Shown here: positions 12,186-23,069 of the stretch, one piece after another
Layout of the letters: each line of letters begins with the position of its first letter
Numbering within the stretch: position 1 is the stretch's first letter
NCBI GenBank assembly: GCA_021186555.1
Contig: JAJKFL010000330.1
Coordinates: 27,023,444 to 27,087,443, forward strand
Source: Reticulitermes speratus
Lineage: Eukaryota > Arthropoda > Insecta > Blattodea > Rhinotermitidae
Length of the DNA: 64,000 nt
Reading direction: 5' to 3'
The notes under the pieces: model-generated
What the model was told of the DNA's origin: nothing
The model's database searches: none
The model's input: the letters and a program-made list of their open reading frames with translations, nothing else
Made by a program: the position numbers and the translations under genes

Positions 12186-12700
12186 TCAAAGGAAAGGCTC
12201 AACCCAATATTTGACAACAGGTCCACTGCTCCTCCCATTCACTGCTGCTGCCTTTAACACCTTGCTGCGGTGTTTCACATCTTTTGGTTTTAGCACATTC
12301 TTGTGATTACTGTACAAGCGGCTTGGAGTAAGAATGGACTTCTGGCTGAGGCCTGTTGTTTCCAGGAAATGTTCGTAGTTCCCACTGCTGTTGCCATTTT
12401 GAAGCACTGCAGCCCTGGCTTCAGCACCATCTCCTGCTGGCCGTCCTCCATCCTCCCCACTTCCCACACTGTCCAGTTCCACATCCTCTAATTTGAACTC
12501 TTCAAAGTTGCACCGCAGTGTGTTGTTTCCCTCTTCCTCTTCTCCATTACCTTCTTCATGATCATCTTGAGGAGACTGTCTTCCAGTTCCAGTACCTAGA
12601 TCTTCAAACCGGCGTACCATCTGTGAAACGCAAGGCAGTACAAAATGTTCCTCTGGTTCACCTTTAGTCAGCTCACTGACAATACTGTTTCCTAGAGAAC
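12186..12700 (-). CDS. Coiled-coil/low-complexity protein, last coding exon
   Basis: This exon encodes the C-terminal 170 residues of the model and ends with a stop at 12186-12188. Visible features are an acidic stretch (EEGNGEEEEG), 'FEEFKLEDVELDS', and a basic, probably conserved segment 'LSQKSILTPSRLYSNHKN', then 'LKPKDVKHRSKV' and the end 'VVKYWVEPFL'. The start is set by a strong acceptor, pyrimidine-rich TGTCTCGTCTCTGATCACAG with AG at 12702-12701. An alternative acceptor nine bases on (TTCTCTAG) keeps the same phase. A less good site (CTGAAAG, AG at 12792-12791) would lengthen the exon by 90 bases. I do not recognise the family; composition and lack of stops support true coding sequence. 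Confidence 0.75.
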
Positions 12701-12906
12701 CTGTGATCAGAGACGAGACAGATGACCCAACACGAATCTTGCAGCAATGATTGCTATTCTTACTCACAGCAGGCGGTGCTTCCTGGTTTCCTTTCAGTGG
12801 AGAGGTATGGTTGTTAGTCGTTGGTTTGTGTCGCTTAGGTTCATGATTATGGCTATTAGTTGTGTGATTGTCCAATGGATTGTCAGTTTTTACAGTGGTC
12901 ACTGAC
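12701..12906 (-). other. Inferred short intron restoring the reading frame
   Basis: The long upstream frame meets a stop at 12901-12899, while the downstream coding frame is shifted by one. Donor GAG|GTCAGT (GT at 12906-12905) is near consensus, and acceptor GATCACAG|GT (AG at 12702-12701) follows a pyrimidine tract. Removing these 206 bases joins phase 1 to phase 1. The intron is itself open in the downstream frame from about 12928, so an unrecognised frameshift, or the shorter 116-base intron ending at 12791, remain possible. Retention would truncate the protein at about 594 residues. Confidence 0.6.
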
Positions 12907-14386
12907 CTCCACTCCTCAAATGTTGCCTTGAGACATTAGAATGGTTTTGAAAGTCTGATGCATTTACATTATCAAGCTTTTCTTTGAAGCCTGGAGGAGT
13001 GATGCAAGAGTTGTTGCTCCTTTCCTGCTGGTGGTCATGGTTGTTATTTAGTGACTGCTGACTCAATTCTTGATTCAGAGCAAGCTTCAGACTTCCATTA
13101 CTCAGGATCTGTCGCTGACGTGGTTTATCAAGTATATGAGGGGTTAAAGGAGTTCGTATATCAGGACGAAGGATGGGTTTTACACTGTGTTCATCTAAGT
13201 TCTTATGTTCAGAAATGTCATGCTGGTTTCTGTTCATGTTTTGGGATTGGGCGGATTTATATTCCATGCATGTTTTCTGATCTTGACTTGACGGGTCTAG
13301 AGCAGTTATGTTCCGAGGATCATTCTGGCTTGGTTGAGCATTATCCACCTTCTTCTTATACACACAAATACTCCCAGGCTGTGGTGGCTTTGGAGGCAGA
13401 GCTGGAGGAATGTGATTTCCACCTGGTGTGAACTCTACTTTTACAAGCGGTGATATGTCTTTCTTATCTAATTCTTCAAATTCTAAGTTTCTGACAAGTG
13501 TCAATCTTTGTGATGCCATTAGTAAGCAAGCTTTCTCTTCAAGAAGTTGAGCTTTAATTGGTGGAGATGGTGTTTTTTCTTTAGTACCCAGCTTCAGAGG
13601 CTCTTTTTTCCATTGCACACAGCTCTCCGTGTCAGGGCTGATGTGGTTGTCACTATGGTGATCTGACTGGCTCTCAACAGCCTGGCTTTTTATCTCTTCC
13701 TCTCCTCCTTCTGTGCAGTTTTCCTCATCCTGTTCCTCTTTAATGCTATGACATTGGTAACTGAACCGTCCTGTCACCTTACAGTCTGGCTGGCATATAC
13801 GGCCTTGTTCATACCTTGTCATTTCCACTTCCTCTTGGTCATTAAGAAGAATTTGATTGACACACTCCAAGACAGGATTGTGTTGATATTCTTTGTACAA
13901 ATCTCTACCTCCTAATTCATCCTCATGACAACCATTCTCCATACTATCTTCTAGCTCCTGTGATTCTGAAATTGTTGATTCCTTGAATTCTAAACTTTTA
14001 CCTTCAAAATCCTTTGAGGTCTGACTCAGGTTATGCTCCTGATTGAAGAAAAATTTGTTTCCATTTCTCAGTTCCCTACGCCTGAATAATGGCCTGTAAG
14101 ACCCACGATTAGTGGGCTTATTATGACTGTTTTTCTTAAACCTGACAAAAGCTGTAGTCTGTGATGTTTTAAGATCATTGTTGCCAATTGAACCACACTG
14201 TGAGAGCTCATCCTCTTCTGAGGAGACACTATCATCTTGTTTTTCCTGTGCCATCCTCGTGTCTCTATTATACAGATGGACCCTTGATTCCTCTTCAGTT
14301 GGACTATGCCCAGAGCCCTCGAGCGATTCTCTCTCAGAGTTCTGCTGGATTTCCTCTGCTGTGATGTTACACTCTTTCCTGCCCAC
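12907..14386 (-). CDS. Coiled-coil/low-complexity protein, long central exon
   Basis: This encodes residues 100 to about 593 of the model. It begins after acceptor TTTCTGTTACAG (AG at 14388-14387), in frame with the coiled-coil exon; the first codon is GTG, so it is an internal exon and not a start. The protein is rich in E, D, S, N and Q with little predicted globular structure. Recognisable items are acidic runs (EEQDEENCTEGGEEEI near 316-331), a class II SH3-ligand-like PPALPPKPPQPG at about 426-437, and the basic, proline-bearing VKPILRPDIRTPLTPH at about 501-516. This suggests a scaffold or adaptor, but that is inference. No enzyme motif is seen. I could not assign it to a named gene. 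Confidence 0.85.
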
Positions 14387-14767
14387 CTGTAACAGAAAAA
14401 TAAGTATTCACATATTATTGACAAAAGAAACACATACCCTGGAAAGGGTTCTTCATGTGACAAGACATTTCCATTTCTGTGAAATCAAGTGGTTCACACT
14501 GTATCTGCTTACTGTTTTCCATCATTATATGGCATTAGATACAAAATGGTATCTCGTTTTACGTTTGATAACAAATGCGGTAATATTTTAATCAAACAGG
14601 CAGTTTTTGTGAAAAAATTCTTTGGTTTTGGAAATAGGAAAGAAAAACAGTTTGATTCTATTTGTATCGTTTTATGTCCGGGTAATTTTCCTTTTCCCAT
14701 ATTGAGCTACTTGAATCTTAATTGCACAAGAATTATCTTTCATGTCATGAATGTGAAGGGATATGGC

Positions 14768-14905
14768 TCAGGATAGGGACAGGTGGTGGGCTCCTGTGAT
14801 AGCGGTAATGAACCTTCGGGTTCCATAAAACGCGGGGAATTTCTTGACTAGCCGACGACCTGCTAGCTTCTCAAGAAGGACTCTGCTCCATGGAGTTAGT
14901 TAGAA
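14768..14905 (+). mobile_element. LINE ORF2 C-terminal relic in intron
   Basis: The plus strand reads as '[20 protein letters not shown]', stop, then 'NAGNFLTS' and '[12 protein letters not shown]'. This is a well-preserved form of the terminal segment shared by the LINE relics in this window. It is antisense to the host gene. It is one of the cleanest copies and useful as a reference for the others. Confidence 0.8.
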
Positions 14906-14984
14906 TGTGAAGGAATTACGCCTGATGACTGATAGATGTGTGGAAAGTATGTTCATGTACTGCTGGGGAGCATGACAGTATACA

Positions 14985-15145
14985 GAGACAGAGAAAGAAC
15001 GAAATAAAGAAAAAACGCAGGAAAAAAAAAGAAAGCCAGAAAGTGGGCTAAACTTCAGGAATTAAAGAAGTTAGGAAGGAAGTAAGGAAAGAAAGAAAGA
15101 AAGAAAAAAGGTGAAATAAATGAACGAAAGGACGGAGAAAGAAAT
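14985..15145 (+). repeat. Purine-rich GAAA-type degenerate microsatellite
   Basis: Nearly all A and G on the plus strand, with GAAAGAAAGAAAGAAA at the core. Read from the gene's sense strand it is a polypyrimidine tract within the intron. Confidence 0.8.
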
Positions 15146-15185
15146 ATGGAGAATATGCTAACATCACACCATTAGCGCGTTCTAC

Positions 15186-15482
15186 CTTGTCGAGCCGGGC
15201 GATCTCCAGCTGCTGGGTGCGAATGACGTCGTCCTTCTCCGCAAGTTGCTGGCGAATGTGGCGCTGTTCCCGCCGCAGACGCCCCTCCAGCACGAGCAAA
15301 GCCCTCAGCACGCGCCCGAGCTGTTCGTTCCGTAACTCTCTTCCCGCACGTACTTCAGCCTCTTTCTCCTGCAACTTGGTGGTGAACGCGGCTACCAGCT
15401 GCCGACAACGCACCGTCTGCAGGCGCAGCGCCGTCCGTGTCTCCTCCAGCTCTCGCCGCAGTGCTCTAATTTCGCACTCCAT
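15186..15482 (-). CDS. Coiled-coil exon, N-terminal part of the gene
   Basis: Ninety-nine codons, starting MECEIRALRRELEETR and ending IARLDK at donor AAG|GTAGAA. The whole exon is a charged heptad-like helix (leucine, arginine, glutamate) and is visibly GC-rich against AT-rich surroundings. A CAG acceptor sits directly before the ATG (15485-15483), so this may be either the first coding codon of a downstream exon or an internal exon continuing from unseen 5' exons. An in-frame upstream ATG (15500) would add MTVIPQ if the site is not spliced. Coiled-coil oligomerisation is expected; the family is not recognised. Confidence 0.8.
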
Positions 15483-16537
15483 CTGGGGAATAACCGTCAT
15501 AAATCAAATAATGCCACTCAGTCCATATCGTCTGTTTATAGTATATTATATAATAATGGCACTGTCCGTTGTATGAGGTAGAGTTGATTACACGACGTTT
15601 CGGAGTTTACTCTCGTCTTCCAATGATTCTTTGTAATTATATTAACAAATCCCAACCATCGCCACTAATCTCAGTAATGGCTACTTTTTAGGACGTTAGA
15701 AAAGTTGTTTCCGGGATAAATTGGCAGCTAATCGTTTCACTACACCATCGTGTTCACCAGACTGATAGTTCTGATTTCGTTAGTAAAACATGAAGGATAC
15801 CATCCCATCAATTACTCTCCTGTTGAGGATTCGCCTTATATGCGCAGTTAAATTTCATTGCTGCCACATAGTGTCTAGAATCGCCAGTAGCACTTACTAA
15901 AATGAAGAGATGTTGAACTTCAGACTTAAGCTGAACAATAATTTGACTTTAAAACTACTAAGAAATGCTATGAAGTGGATCTTGCTTGAAACATTAATAG
16001 TGTCTCAGTTAATCAAAACATTCTCCGCAGCTTATGGAACTGGGAAGGTTCATCAACGTATTGCAACAGAACGCCACTAGTTCCTTTCATGAGCTACATG
16101 AATTCACTCTACACCCCCCCCCCTCTATGTCTTTAAAACCGTTTTAATATTATACCCCCACTACATGATAAATATCACAGTGTGACTGATGACGGAAACA
16201 CCACGACGACGATAGTGACTAACAACAGGGACCAATCTGTCTCGCACAAACGAAGCTCTACCCACGCTGTTTATCCTTTGTCCCGCAGCAGTTAACATCT
16301 GTTGTTTGTGCACGGCATGCGCTGGGAAAACGACAGTTGTTCAGATCGTTGTTTATCTCATGATTATTCACCCCAATTGTCGTAATGAACAATCATGAAT
16401 AAGAGGTCACTCGTATATGAACTGAAGTTAAATGTCTGACGCATGTCGCGCAAGCAGAGCCTGGAAGGGACGTGCATAATTCTAAGAAAAGGAGAGACGC
16501 AGATAAAGGTTTCCATGATGACAGCTGTCTTCTGGTG
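15483..16537. other. Upstream intron or 5' flank of the gene
   Basis: No convincing 5' exon or promoter motif. A minus-strand hairpin motif near 15585-15625 (GAAGACGAG-loop-CTCCGAAACGTCG when reverse-complemented) belongs to the dispersed GAAACGTC group. A C-run occurs near 16115. Confidence 0.4.
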
Positions 16538-16890
16538 TCTGGTAGACATATACCGACGTTTCAGAGGAAACAGCTTCCTCCATAATTAAGGTGGGTCAGG
16601 GAGGAGTGTAAGGCCTCGCTTTGTACTTGTGAGGTCCCGGGTGTGGTAATTACACGTTGGCCCTGAATTCTGTCCAGGGGTTAATTTTCTGATACTGTAC
16701 TAACGCTACTGAGGAGAGGGCAGGAAAGACTGTCTGATTGCACGCGGCGGCGGTGGCCGCAGAACGGTCTACACGAAGGCAAGCAGACACGTGCCCCCCA
16801 GTCACCATTCTCTTTGTCGCAGTGTTCACCAGACATGATGATGAGGTAGCAGATTCTCCTGAAACGTCAGTACATATCTGTCTACCCTGT
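16538..16890. mobile_element. Inverted-pair element with outward GAAACGTC motifs
   Basis: Left arm 'ggtagacatataccgacgtttca' (from about 16538) and right arm 'tgaaacgtcagtacatatct' plus 'gtctacc' (to about 16886) are inverted repeats. Each motif points outward. The left motif also forms a 7-bp GAGGAAA/TTTCCTC hairpin directly inside. The spacer of about 295 bp is not palindromic. Confidence 0.6.
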
Positions 16891-17046
16891 TGATGGAGGC
16901 AGCAGATTTATCTAAAAGGCCTATATGCATACTACCTAACAGACTACACTGTGTGACATCCCAAAAGGCAGTGATATATATTCATGGGCGTGAGACCTTC
17001 GAATCTCATAAAACCTTCCACAAATATATCAATAGAAGGGAGTTCT

Positions 17047-17335
17047 TCTGGCGAAGTTAGTAGTCTCTCAGCCGATCAAGAAATTCCCTGCCTTTTTGGA
17101 ACCCGAAATTTAATTACTGTGTTTCCAAGCGCTCGCAACAGATGCGTAACCAGAAGCAGCTGAAACCAGTTACAACCCTCACATCACAGGTCTCTCAAAT
17201 CAATAATATTATCTCCCCTTCTACACCTATGTATCTGACTCGGTCTTTTCCTTTCAGGTTATCAGAACAATATTCTGTACTAGTCTGTAATCTCCCCTTG
17301 TGTGCTACATGTCTCACTCGTATCATCATCCTTGT
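17047..17335 (-). mobile_element. LINE 3'-end relic
   Basis: Reverse-complemented it gives the shared tail 'cagtaattaaatttcgggtt ... agggaatttcttgatcggct', preceded by the degenerate charged C-terminal region. A SINE inserted just beyond it at 17381. Confidence 0.65.
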
Positions 17336-17366
17336 ACCTACTCAAGTTACAAATTTTGTACGCAAA

Positions 17367-17654
17367 ACTTTGAGTAATAAAACAATAAATACAGGCCTGG
17401 AGAGGCCCTCAGGGCTCCAGGATGTTGAGGCTCTCTCAGAATTTGTAGATGATCGGCACGTGAAGGTGGTAAGTTTGTCAGCCCTAAGCAACGGCCGCCT
17501 TTACCACTCAGGAGATATCCCTGGTACTCATTTCTGTTAGAGGTAGAATCCACCCCCGTGCCATAGTGGGGCCGGAAGGATTAAGTCAATGAAAAATCCC
17601 AATGCCCCTATCGGGAATAGAACCCACGACCTTCCGGTTTACTTTGAGTAATAA
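17367..17654 (-). mobile_element. 5'-truncated SINE with 14-bp TSD
   Basis: The 14-bp repeat ACTTTGAGTAATAA flanks it at 17367-17380 and 17641-17654. On the minus strand it begins 'aaaccggaaggtcgtggg', with box B GTGGGTTCTATTCCCG, continues 'gggcattgggatttttc', 'cacgtgccgatcatctac' and 'aggcctctccaggcc', and ends in 'tatttattgtt'. Only about 12 bases precede box B, so box A is missing and this copy should not be transcribed from its own promoter. It is distinct from the other SINE families here. Confidence 0.85.
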
Positions 17655-17988
17655 GAAATGTAAATATGGTGACAGTACGAAACTTTGAGGTTTTATCTCA
17701 TTTCATCAAAGCCCCAATTAATCAACGTAGTTCGGACTTTTCCTAGCAGAAATGACGTAAGGGCTGGGCCTGACAAAGTCCACTCTACAGACAGAATAAT
17801 TTAGATCAAAGTTCTTGTGTAATTTCTTAACTCCGTACTAACAAAATGTTGAAACAATTCGTCGTTTAAGACAGCTGATGAGTCGGTGACTTGAGTTGCA
17901 GTTCTGAGCTAAATTTATTGGGAATGTAGCTACTCCTATAGGACGAATTTACACCACACATTTTATGTAATTTAAAATTCTATTACAG

Positions 17989-18185
17989 CCATCCCCTCTC
18001 GTTTAGGTTCGCTGAAATTACATTTCATGATGGTGGGCTGTCAGGAACACAAGGGACGGAAAGTTTATGACACAGTGTGTACACTATTAAACCCTAAGGA
18101 CGACTACTTTAAGGATATGTTTGTACAGCAAATGCGACATTACCAGTTGGCCTTCAAAGTGGATGCGGACTGTGTTTTCTGTGAG
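17989..18185 (+). CDS. Candidate orphan exon, unknown product
   Basis: An acceptor-like CTATTACAG ends at 17988 and a donor-like GAG|GTGCAA lies at 18185/18186. Between them the frame is open and encodes 'LGSLKLHFMMVGCQEHKGRK' and then '...TLLNPKDDYFKDMFVQQMRHYQ' (split here for length) with a cysteine pair DCVFCE. Amino-acid use looks protein-like, unlike the many random short frames nearby. The frame stays open to 18243 if not spliced. I do not recognise the protein; it could be an exon of an unseen plus-strand gene, a dead gene piece or part of a transposon. Confidence 0.35.
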
Positions 18186-18301
18186 GTGCAACTGAAATTG
18201 TTTATAAACATTCAGATGAACAGGAGTCTTCAAAGTGTATGGTAAAGCGACGTACTATTTTCCTGTGCATATTTTAGCATCAGTTAATATTTACAAGCTA
18301 C

Positions 18302-18670
18302 ATAGATTGAGGGTGTTTGAGAACACAGTGCTGTGTAGAATGTTTGAACTTAAGACAAAGGAAGTTGCTTAATGAAGAGCTTCATATTTCGTACTCTTTG
18401 CTAAATAATCAGGACAAAATTGCACGAGCTAATGAGAAACTTCATTACTTGTACTGCTCACCTCATGTTATTACAAAGATCAAATCAAGGAGAATATGAC
18501 GGGCGGGACGTGTGGTATGTGTAAGAGAGAAGGGAAATGCATAAAGGATTTTTGTGGGGAAAGCAGAAGGAAACAGCGCTTGGAAGACTTAGGCATCGAT
18601 TGGAGATTATATACTTAAATATCTTAAAGAAATAGGATTGGAGGGTGTGGACTGAAATTAACTGAATAAT
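18302..18670 (+). mobile_element. LINE ORF2 tail relic (longest in window)
   Basis: The plus strand reads LRVFENTVLCRMFELKTKEV, then 'NEELHISYSLL', 'NEKLHYLYCSPHVITKIKSR', stop, 'RAGRVVCVREKGNA' and a decayed charged tail to 'EIGLEGVD'. This is the post-reverse-transcriptase region of an insect non-LTR retrotransposon. The 'NEELH/NEKLH' block appears twice, so there may be a small duplication. Several stops and no RT catalytic core: dead. Confidence 0.75.
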
Positions 18671-21589
18671 AGCACTCCCTGAAAACGAGGTATACCACAC
18701 GCTTAACATCATACTGAACCCCACTTTCGTGCATACTTTAACAATGCTTGTTTAGATGAATTTTGCGCGGTTTACTTAGTGGCCAAGTCACTCAAAAGAC
18801 GCACAATTCTCAATTTACCGAATTTTAAAATATAAACATGAACTTCATAATTTAACTTCATATATGCCCTCAATCATTCACCATTTCAGTTGGATTTTTC
18901 AAGCATATGAACAGAAATTCTCAGCAACAAAGCTGAACTCAGATTTCAAGCAAGGTTTTCCCGTGTAATGGAAACTAGACTGAAGGATAACACCAAACGT
19001 TCACTTGAACATAAAGACGAGGGTTTCATGTTGTGGAATAAAAGACAAAACAGCTCTACTTTTTAAAACATAAATGCATATAAATAATTTTGATGCACTA
19101 AAAATTATAACAATGCATGTATTTCGAAAAAGGAATATTACCCCCCAGCCATCAAACACGTGTAAAAAATTTTCCCACGGCTGAGAAGGAGAGGACAAAC
19201 CAGCGGGGGTTCCCACGGTAATCCAGTATGTTTATTTTAAATTAACTTGCATTGCGGCTATAGCAGCAAATTAACACACGCATTACTGGTTATGTCGCTT
19301 CTCAGCATCTGGTTAACACAGCGACAGGATATTGCTCAATGCCGGTTTCCCTAACATTCATCCTTTTTCACCCAATAATGCTACAAATGATGACTCAAGT
19401 ACTCTGAACTGCCAACCATAAAATGAAATCAGCAACTGAGTACTGATCATGATATGACAGTAACACATACGATGATATACTGAGGCCACAGAAAGAAGTC
19501 CCATGGATGGTGGACATAACAGGAGTCGAGACTTCCTTTTCTGCTTACTGCTGTACTCCACTCCATCCCGCTTTGGCCTATGTCAACCAACAAAAGCCTT
19601 GTCTCCAGCGAAGGTCATCGCATCATTCTCACTGCCAGAATTCCCTGAGCTAATGACTAGATGACCGGAGGAAAAAATAGGGAAGAATGCTGGAGCTGGA
19701 AGCGTAACAGCTGAAGGATGAAGTGGAAGGGGTCGATCCATGGGTCTGCCTTCTGTGGTCTAAGTAGTCCTACAGCTCATTATTTAGACCACAAAGTTTG
19801 TCTCACCATCATTTTATCTGCCTTTTTTCCTTCCTTCCCTAATTCCTGTATCATATACCTCTCTGTCTTGATTTTCTTCTGCATTCCTTTCTTTTCTCTG
19901 ACTGCCTGTTATTTTACTTTCTCTCTCTCAATTTCTTTCCTTTGTTCCTTTCTCCCTTACCACGATCACGTCACTCGACAGGTTCTTCGTGGTTTTCGTC
20001 CTTGCCTCCACGCGAATCACCTCCTATCAAGTACTAACCTACTCCCAAGTAATAATCATTACTTGTTACCAAGTTCTAACTTAATCACTCTTAAGCATAA
20101 TCACCCCTTCTAGCTATAACCACTTAGGCTGAAACAGCTGATATCGCTGTAGTTGAGACACTGCTCCTGTTAGTGTCAATGCTATAGTTCGTTATTTATT
20201 ATTCGATTCTTCTAAAGAATTTTCATTTTTAATTACATCGCCTTTGCCCACAAACGTCTTAAAATTTCATATCCTTTGCTTGGATTTTGCGTTGTTTCTC
20301 TTTGTAAATGTCCATGTTTCTGTTTTCGTCGATATCTGTTTAAAATATACTTTACAGCTCGTTGTGCACTGTTTTGCCCAAAACATTGCAAAACAACGCG
20401 TGAAGAGTGAAGGGTAAAAAATTTTTGTACATCGTAAATTTTGAGGCTCAATAGCGGAGGAAAAAGAAAATAAACCAAAGCACAGAAACTGCAAAATTAA
20501 TCACACAAGGCACATTTTTTTTTATTATCTTATTCCGGTTGTGTTAATTTTAATGGGACTGGTGCTGACATTCTTGTCCTGCTCACGAGGCAATTCTTTT
20601 TTGATCGTCTACTAACCTGTAATATTACATCTTTGGTTCTTGGAATGTTATAACCTGGAGTTTGGTATTGTTACCCTTCTCGTTTAGGAGTTTGCTTCAT
20701 GGGTTTAACTAAACCAGTGTCGCTCTTTGGACTCAGTTGCTTTTACAATGTTCGAGCAAGGAAGAACAACGTAAGCAAGCATTTAACACGGACATATAGT
20801 ACAAAAAGGAACTTAGAGATACAAGCCACAGAGTAGTATTAAGGTAATTAAATTGGTTATGGGTTGTTCATCCGGCTAGCATAAGGAAGATAAGAAATAC
20901 ACAGGTCTATATACAGAATTCGGAAAAAAAAAACTCTTGAAAAATTTGTGTTTGTAAGACTAAGAAAAAAATGGGATTACAACATTAATATGAATCTCAG
21001 GGGGCTGGATTGCGAGGATGAGATGTGGGCGAATCTGGCTCAGGATCCTGCCCAATAAAGGCTGTTGTAAGCACCGTTGGGTTCTGCTACCACAGTTCTT
21101 ACGAGCTACGAACAGTTTTCAAGAACATGTTTTTTTATTTCGTAAAGACATCGCAGACATATTCTTCATACTTTCCATCATTTAAACATGACACATTAAT
21201 GTATGCAATTGCCTTCAGCTGTCAATATGTTTATTCAGCATTCCGACAAATCTTGCTGATCTTTATGAGATCAGGTTCCGGCTAATATAAACTTGTTTAC
21301 AGTAAGATACGGCATCTAAATTCTTTCTGCTCCTGTGCATATTCAAACACAGTCTTCCGAAACTGCTGAGGTATTCAAAGCGAGCGCTCCGTGCGAACGT
21401 CATGCCGTGGTTTATGCATCAGACCCAGAGCGTGAAGGTCTCCCGTCGCAGACTTCCCGGCCCATACGATGTATGACAGGCAGGACATACATAACAAGGC
21501 TTGTGTGAAGATCACGCCATCCGTCGGCACGTACTGTACATGTCTGTCCGCGTGTGACCTAGTAGCAACGACTAAACCGTTTGTCGGAT
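18671..21589. other. Non-coding, no clear gene
   Basis: Includes a pyrimidine-rich segment at about 19815-19965, which explains the serine/phenylalanine-rich open frame there. No structured repeat was confidently recognised over this 2.9 kb. Confidence 0.35.
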
Positions 21590-21720
21590 TTTCATGAAAT
21601 TCGGTACTGAAGCCCGTTATAAAAAGTTGTTGAGTAAGCACCAGTTTCGTGAAAATCGGCGTAGCATTAAAGTGTTTTCAGTCAGAATTACCGTGTCGTC
21701 TTTCACCAATGAAATGTACT
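21590..21720 (+). mobile_element. Old retrotransposon 3'-UTR-like relic
   Basis: 'atgaaattcggtactgaagc' and 'ccagtttcgtgaaaatcggc' are the phrase type seen in several places here (26.9, 30.6, 37.0 and 40.9 kb). They probably mark the 3' region of one old LINE family. Confidence 0.4.
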
Positions 21721-21727
21721 ATCAGAC

Positions 21728-21728
<1 letters not shown>

Positions 21729-21759
<31 letters not shown>
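21729..21759 (+). repeat. ATT microsatellite
   Basis: About ten uninterrupted ATT triplets. Confidence 0.95.
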
Positions 21760-21760
<1 letters not shown>

Positions 21761-21814
21761 AATGAAAAATAATACACAGACCGTTTTTCACGACTTTTTT
21801 ATAATTAATCATCA

Positions 21815-21870
21815 CATATCAGAACATGTTTCGGCCTTAATAACGGCCATCCGCAGGTGTTACAACTAAA
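21815..21870 (-). mobile_element. Element end with CTGCGGA-hairpin-GAAAC motif
   Basis: On the minus strand it reads CTGCGGAT GGCC-gttattaa-GGCC GAAACATGT: a perfect 4-bp stem between the two boxes. It is the same design as at 6001 and 55624. Confidence 0.5.
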
Positions 21871-23065
21871 AAAACATCTTGAGGAAAAATACTAGTGTAA
21901 CACATATCACGTGGAGGATAAAATGAGAGCTCATCTCTACTAACAAATTCAAATTATAATGCCGAGTTTTCAAAACCATTCGTGCTATAAAGTATCTCCT
22001 TAACAGTTAATTTTTCAGAAATGTAAAGAAGCACAAAAATCCATGCACGGAAACCGTTTCATGGAATATACTGTAAGAGAGTTCTACATGATAAAGGGAG
22101 GATACAACTTTTATGGAATTTAAAAACATAAAGTATGCAGCTTATACGCAGGGCACTGGCCATGTGTTTATAGCTATATATATATATATATTTTAGCAAA
22201 ATATTTTATACAATTTTTGGCTACTTACAACACGAATCTTTTTGGAAACTAGGCCTCTTAATTTTAATGTTGTTTTTAAACATTTATACGTCATTTTATT
22301 TTCGACCTGATGTTCTACACTACTATGTGTCCTCAAGGTGTTTTTAACTTGTAGTGCTTCACAGAGAACACCGTGTACTTCCACTAGTAAAAATAAACGA
22401 TTCTATCCAAGAACAAATCGTTGTTTTTTAAGAAAAATACGACGCACAGACATTACTTTTTAAAAGCAGACAAATGCAATGTGTTCAGCCTGAAAACAGG
22501 CGGTACATATATTAACTACTAGGCTACAACTTAAAGGGTTAATGATGTGTTGCTGAATTGTCTAAAGCATGTTCCGTAGCGATTTCACGTCTGCCCATTT
22601 TCTACGTCGCGTGACTTATTTTCTGTGACAACCAACACGGCAGCGGTGCACATCTGACGTCTCAGAAATTACTTTACTCTACAGATAAAGGAAGTCATCA
22701 GCTATTCAACCTGACGCCTATACGTAAAAGCATGCATTGCTTACTGAAACTCTGATACCAGGTTGAGGTTATCCGAGGTCGGACAGTGGCCTGCTGATGG
22801 TCACTGCTCCTGTATGCCGCTGCATACGTAATATCATGTAGGCTGCCAAACGTTGTTCATGATTCGTTCTCAAGACAGCGTCCTTCGAAGGCCGTGGCTT
22901 CGACTGACTGCTCTTTTAAACGTGACATGTGCACGTTGCTTCCTCAGAAACCGAAAATAAATAATGGTCCATGAGTATTTACTACATTTATGGTCGTAGA
23001 TGCAGGTTCTTGTGGGTGTTTTAGTGTGCATACTATCATACCTATTACATAATTACACTATATTA
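21871..23065. other. Non-coding with a TA microsatellite
   Basis: A short TA run lies at 22174-22191. Otherwise nothing assignable; no gene. Confidence 0.4.
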
Positions 23066-23069
23066 ATAA

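Larger units (their letters stand above)
14387..15185 (-). other. Intron of the coiled-coil gene
   Basis: A 799-base intron with donor AAG|GTAGAA (GT at 15185-15184) and acceptor TTACAG at 14392-14387. Both flanking exons are phase 0. It holds a LINE relic (14768-14905, opposite strand) and a purine-rich GAAA-type tract at 14985-15145, so its sequence is largely repeat-derived. Confidence 0.8.

Noticed and set aside
12899..12905. Programmed -1 ribosomal frameshift at the junction of the two long frames
   Set aside because: No X XXY YYZ slippery heptamer lies in the overlap between the TAA of one frame and the TGA of the other, while strong donor and acceptor sites give a phase-correct intron.
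13051..13431. 126-codon plus-strand frame opposite the gene
   Set aside because: Shadow of the minus-strand coding exon.
17142..17540. 132-codon plus-strand frame
   Set aside because: Spans the 3' LINE relic and the TSD-bounded SINE, both on the opposite strand.
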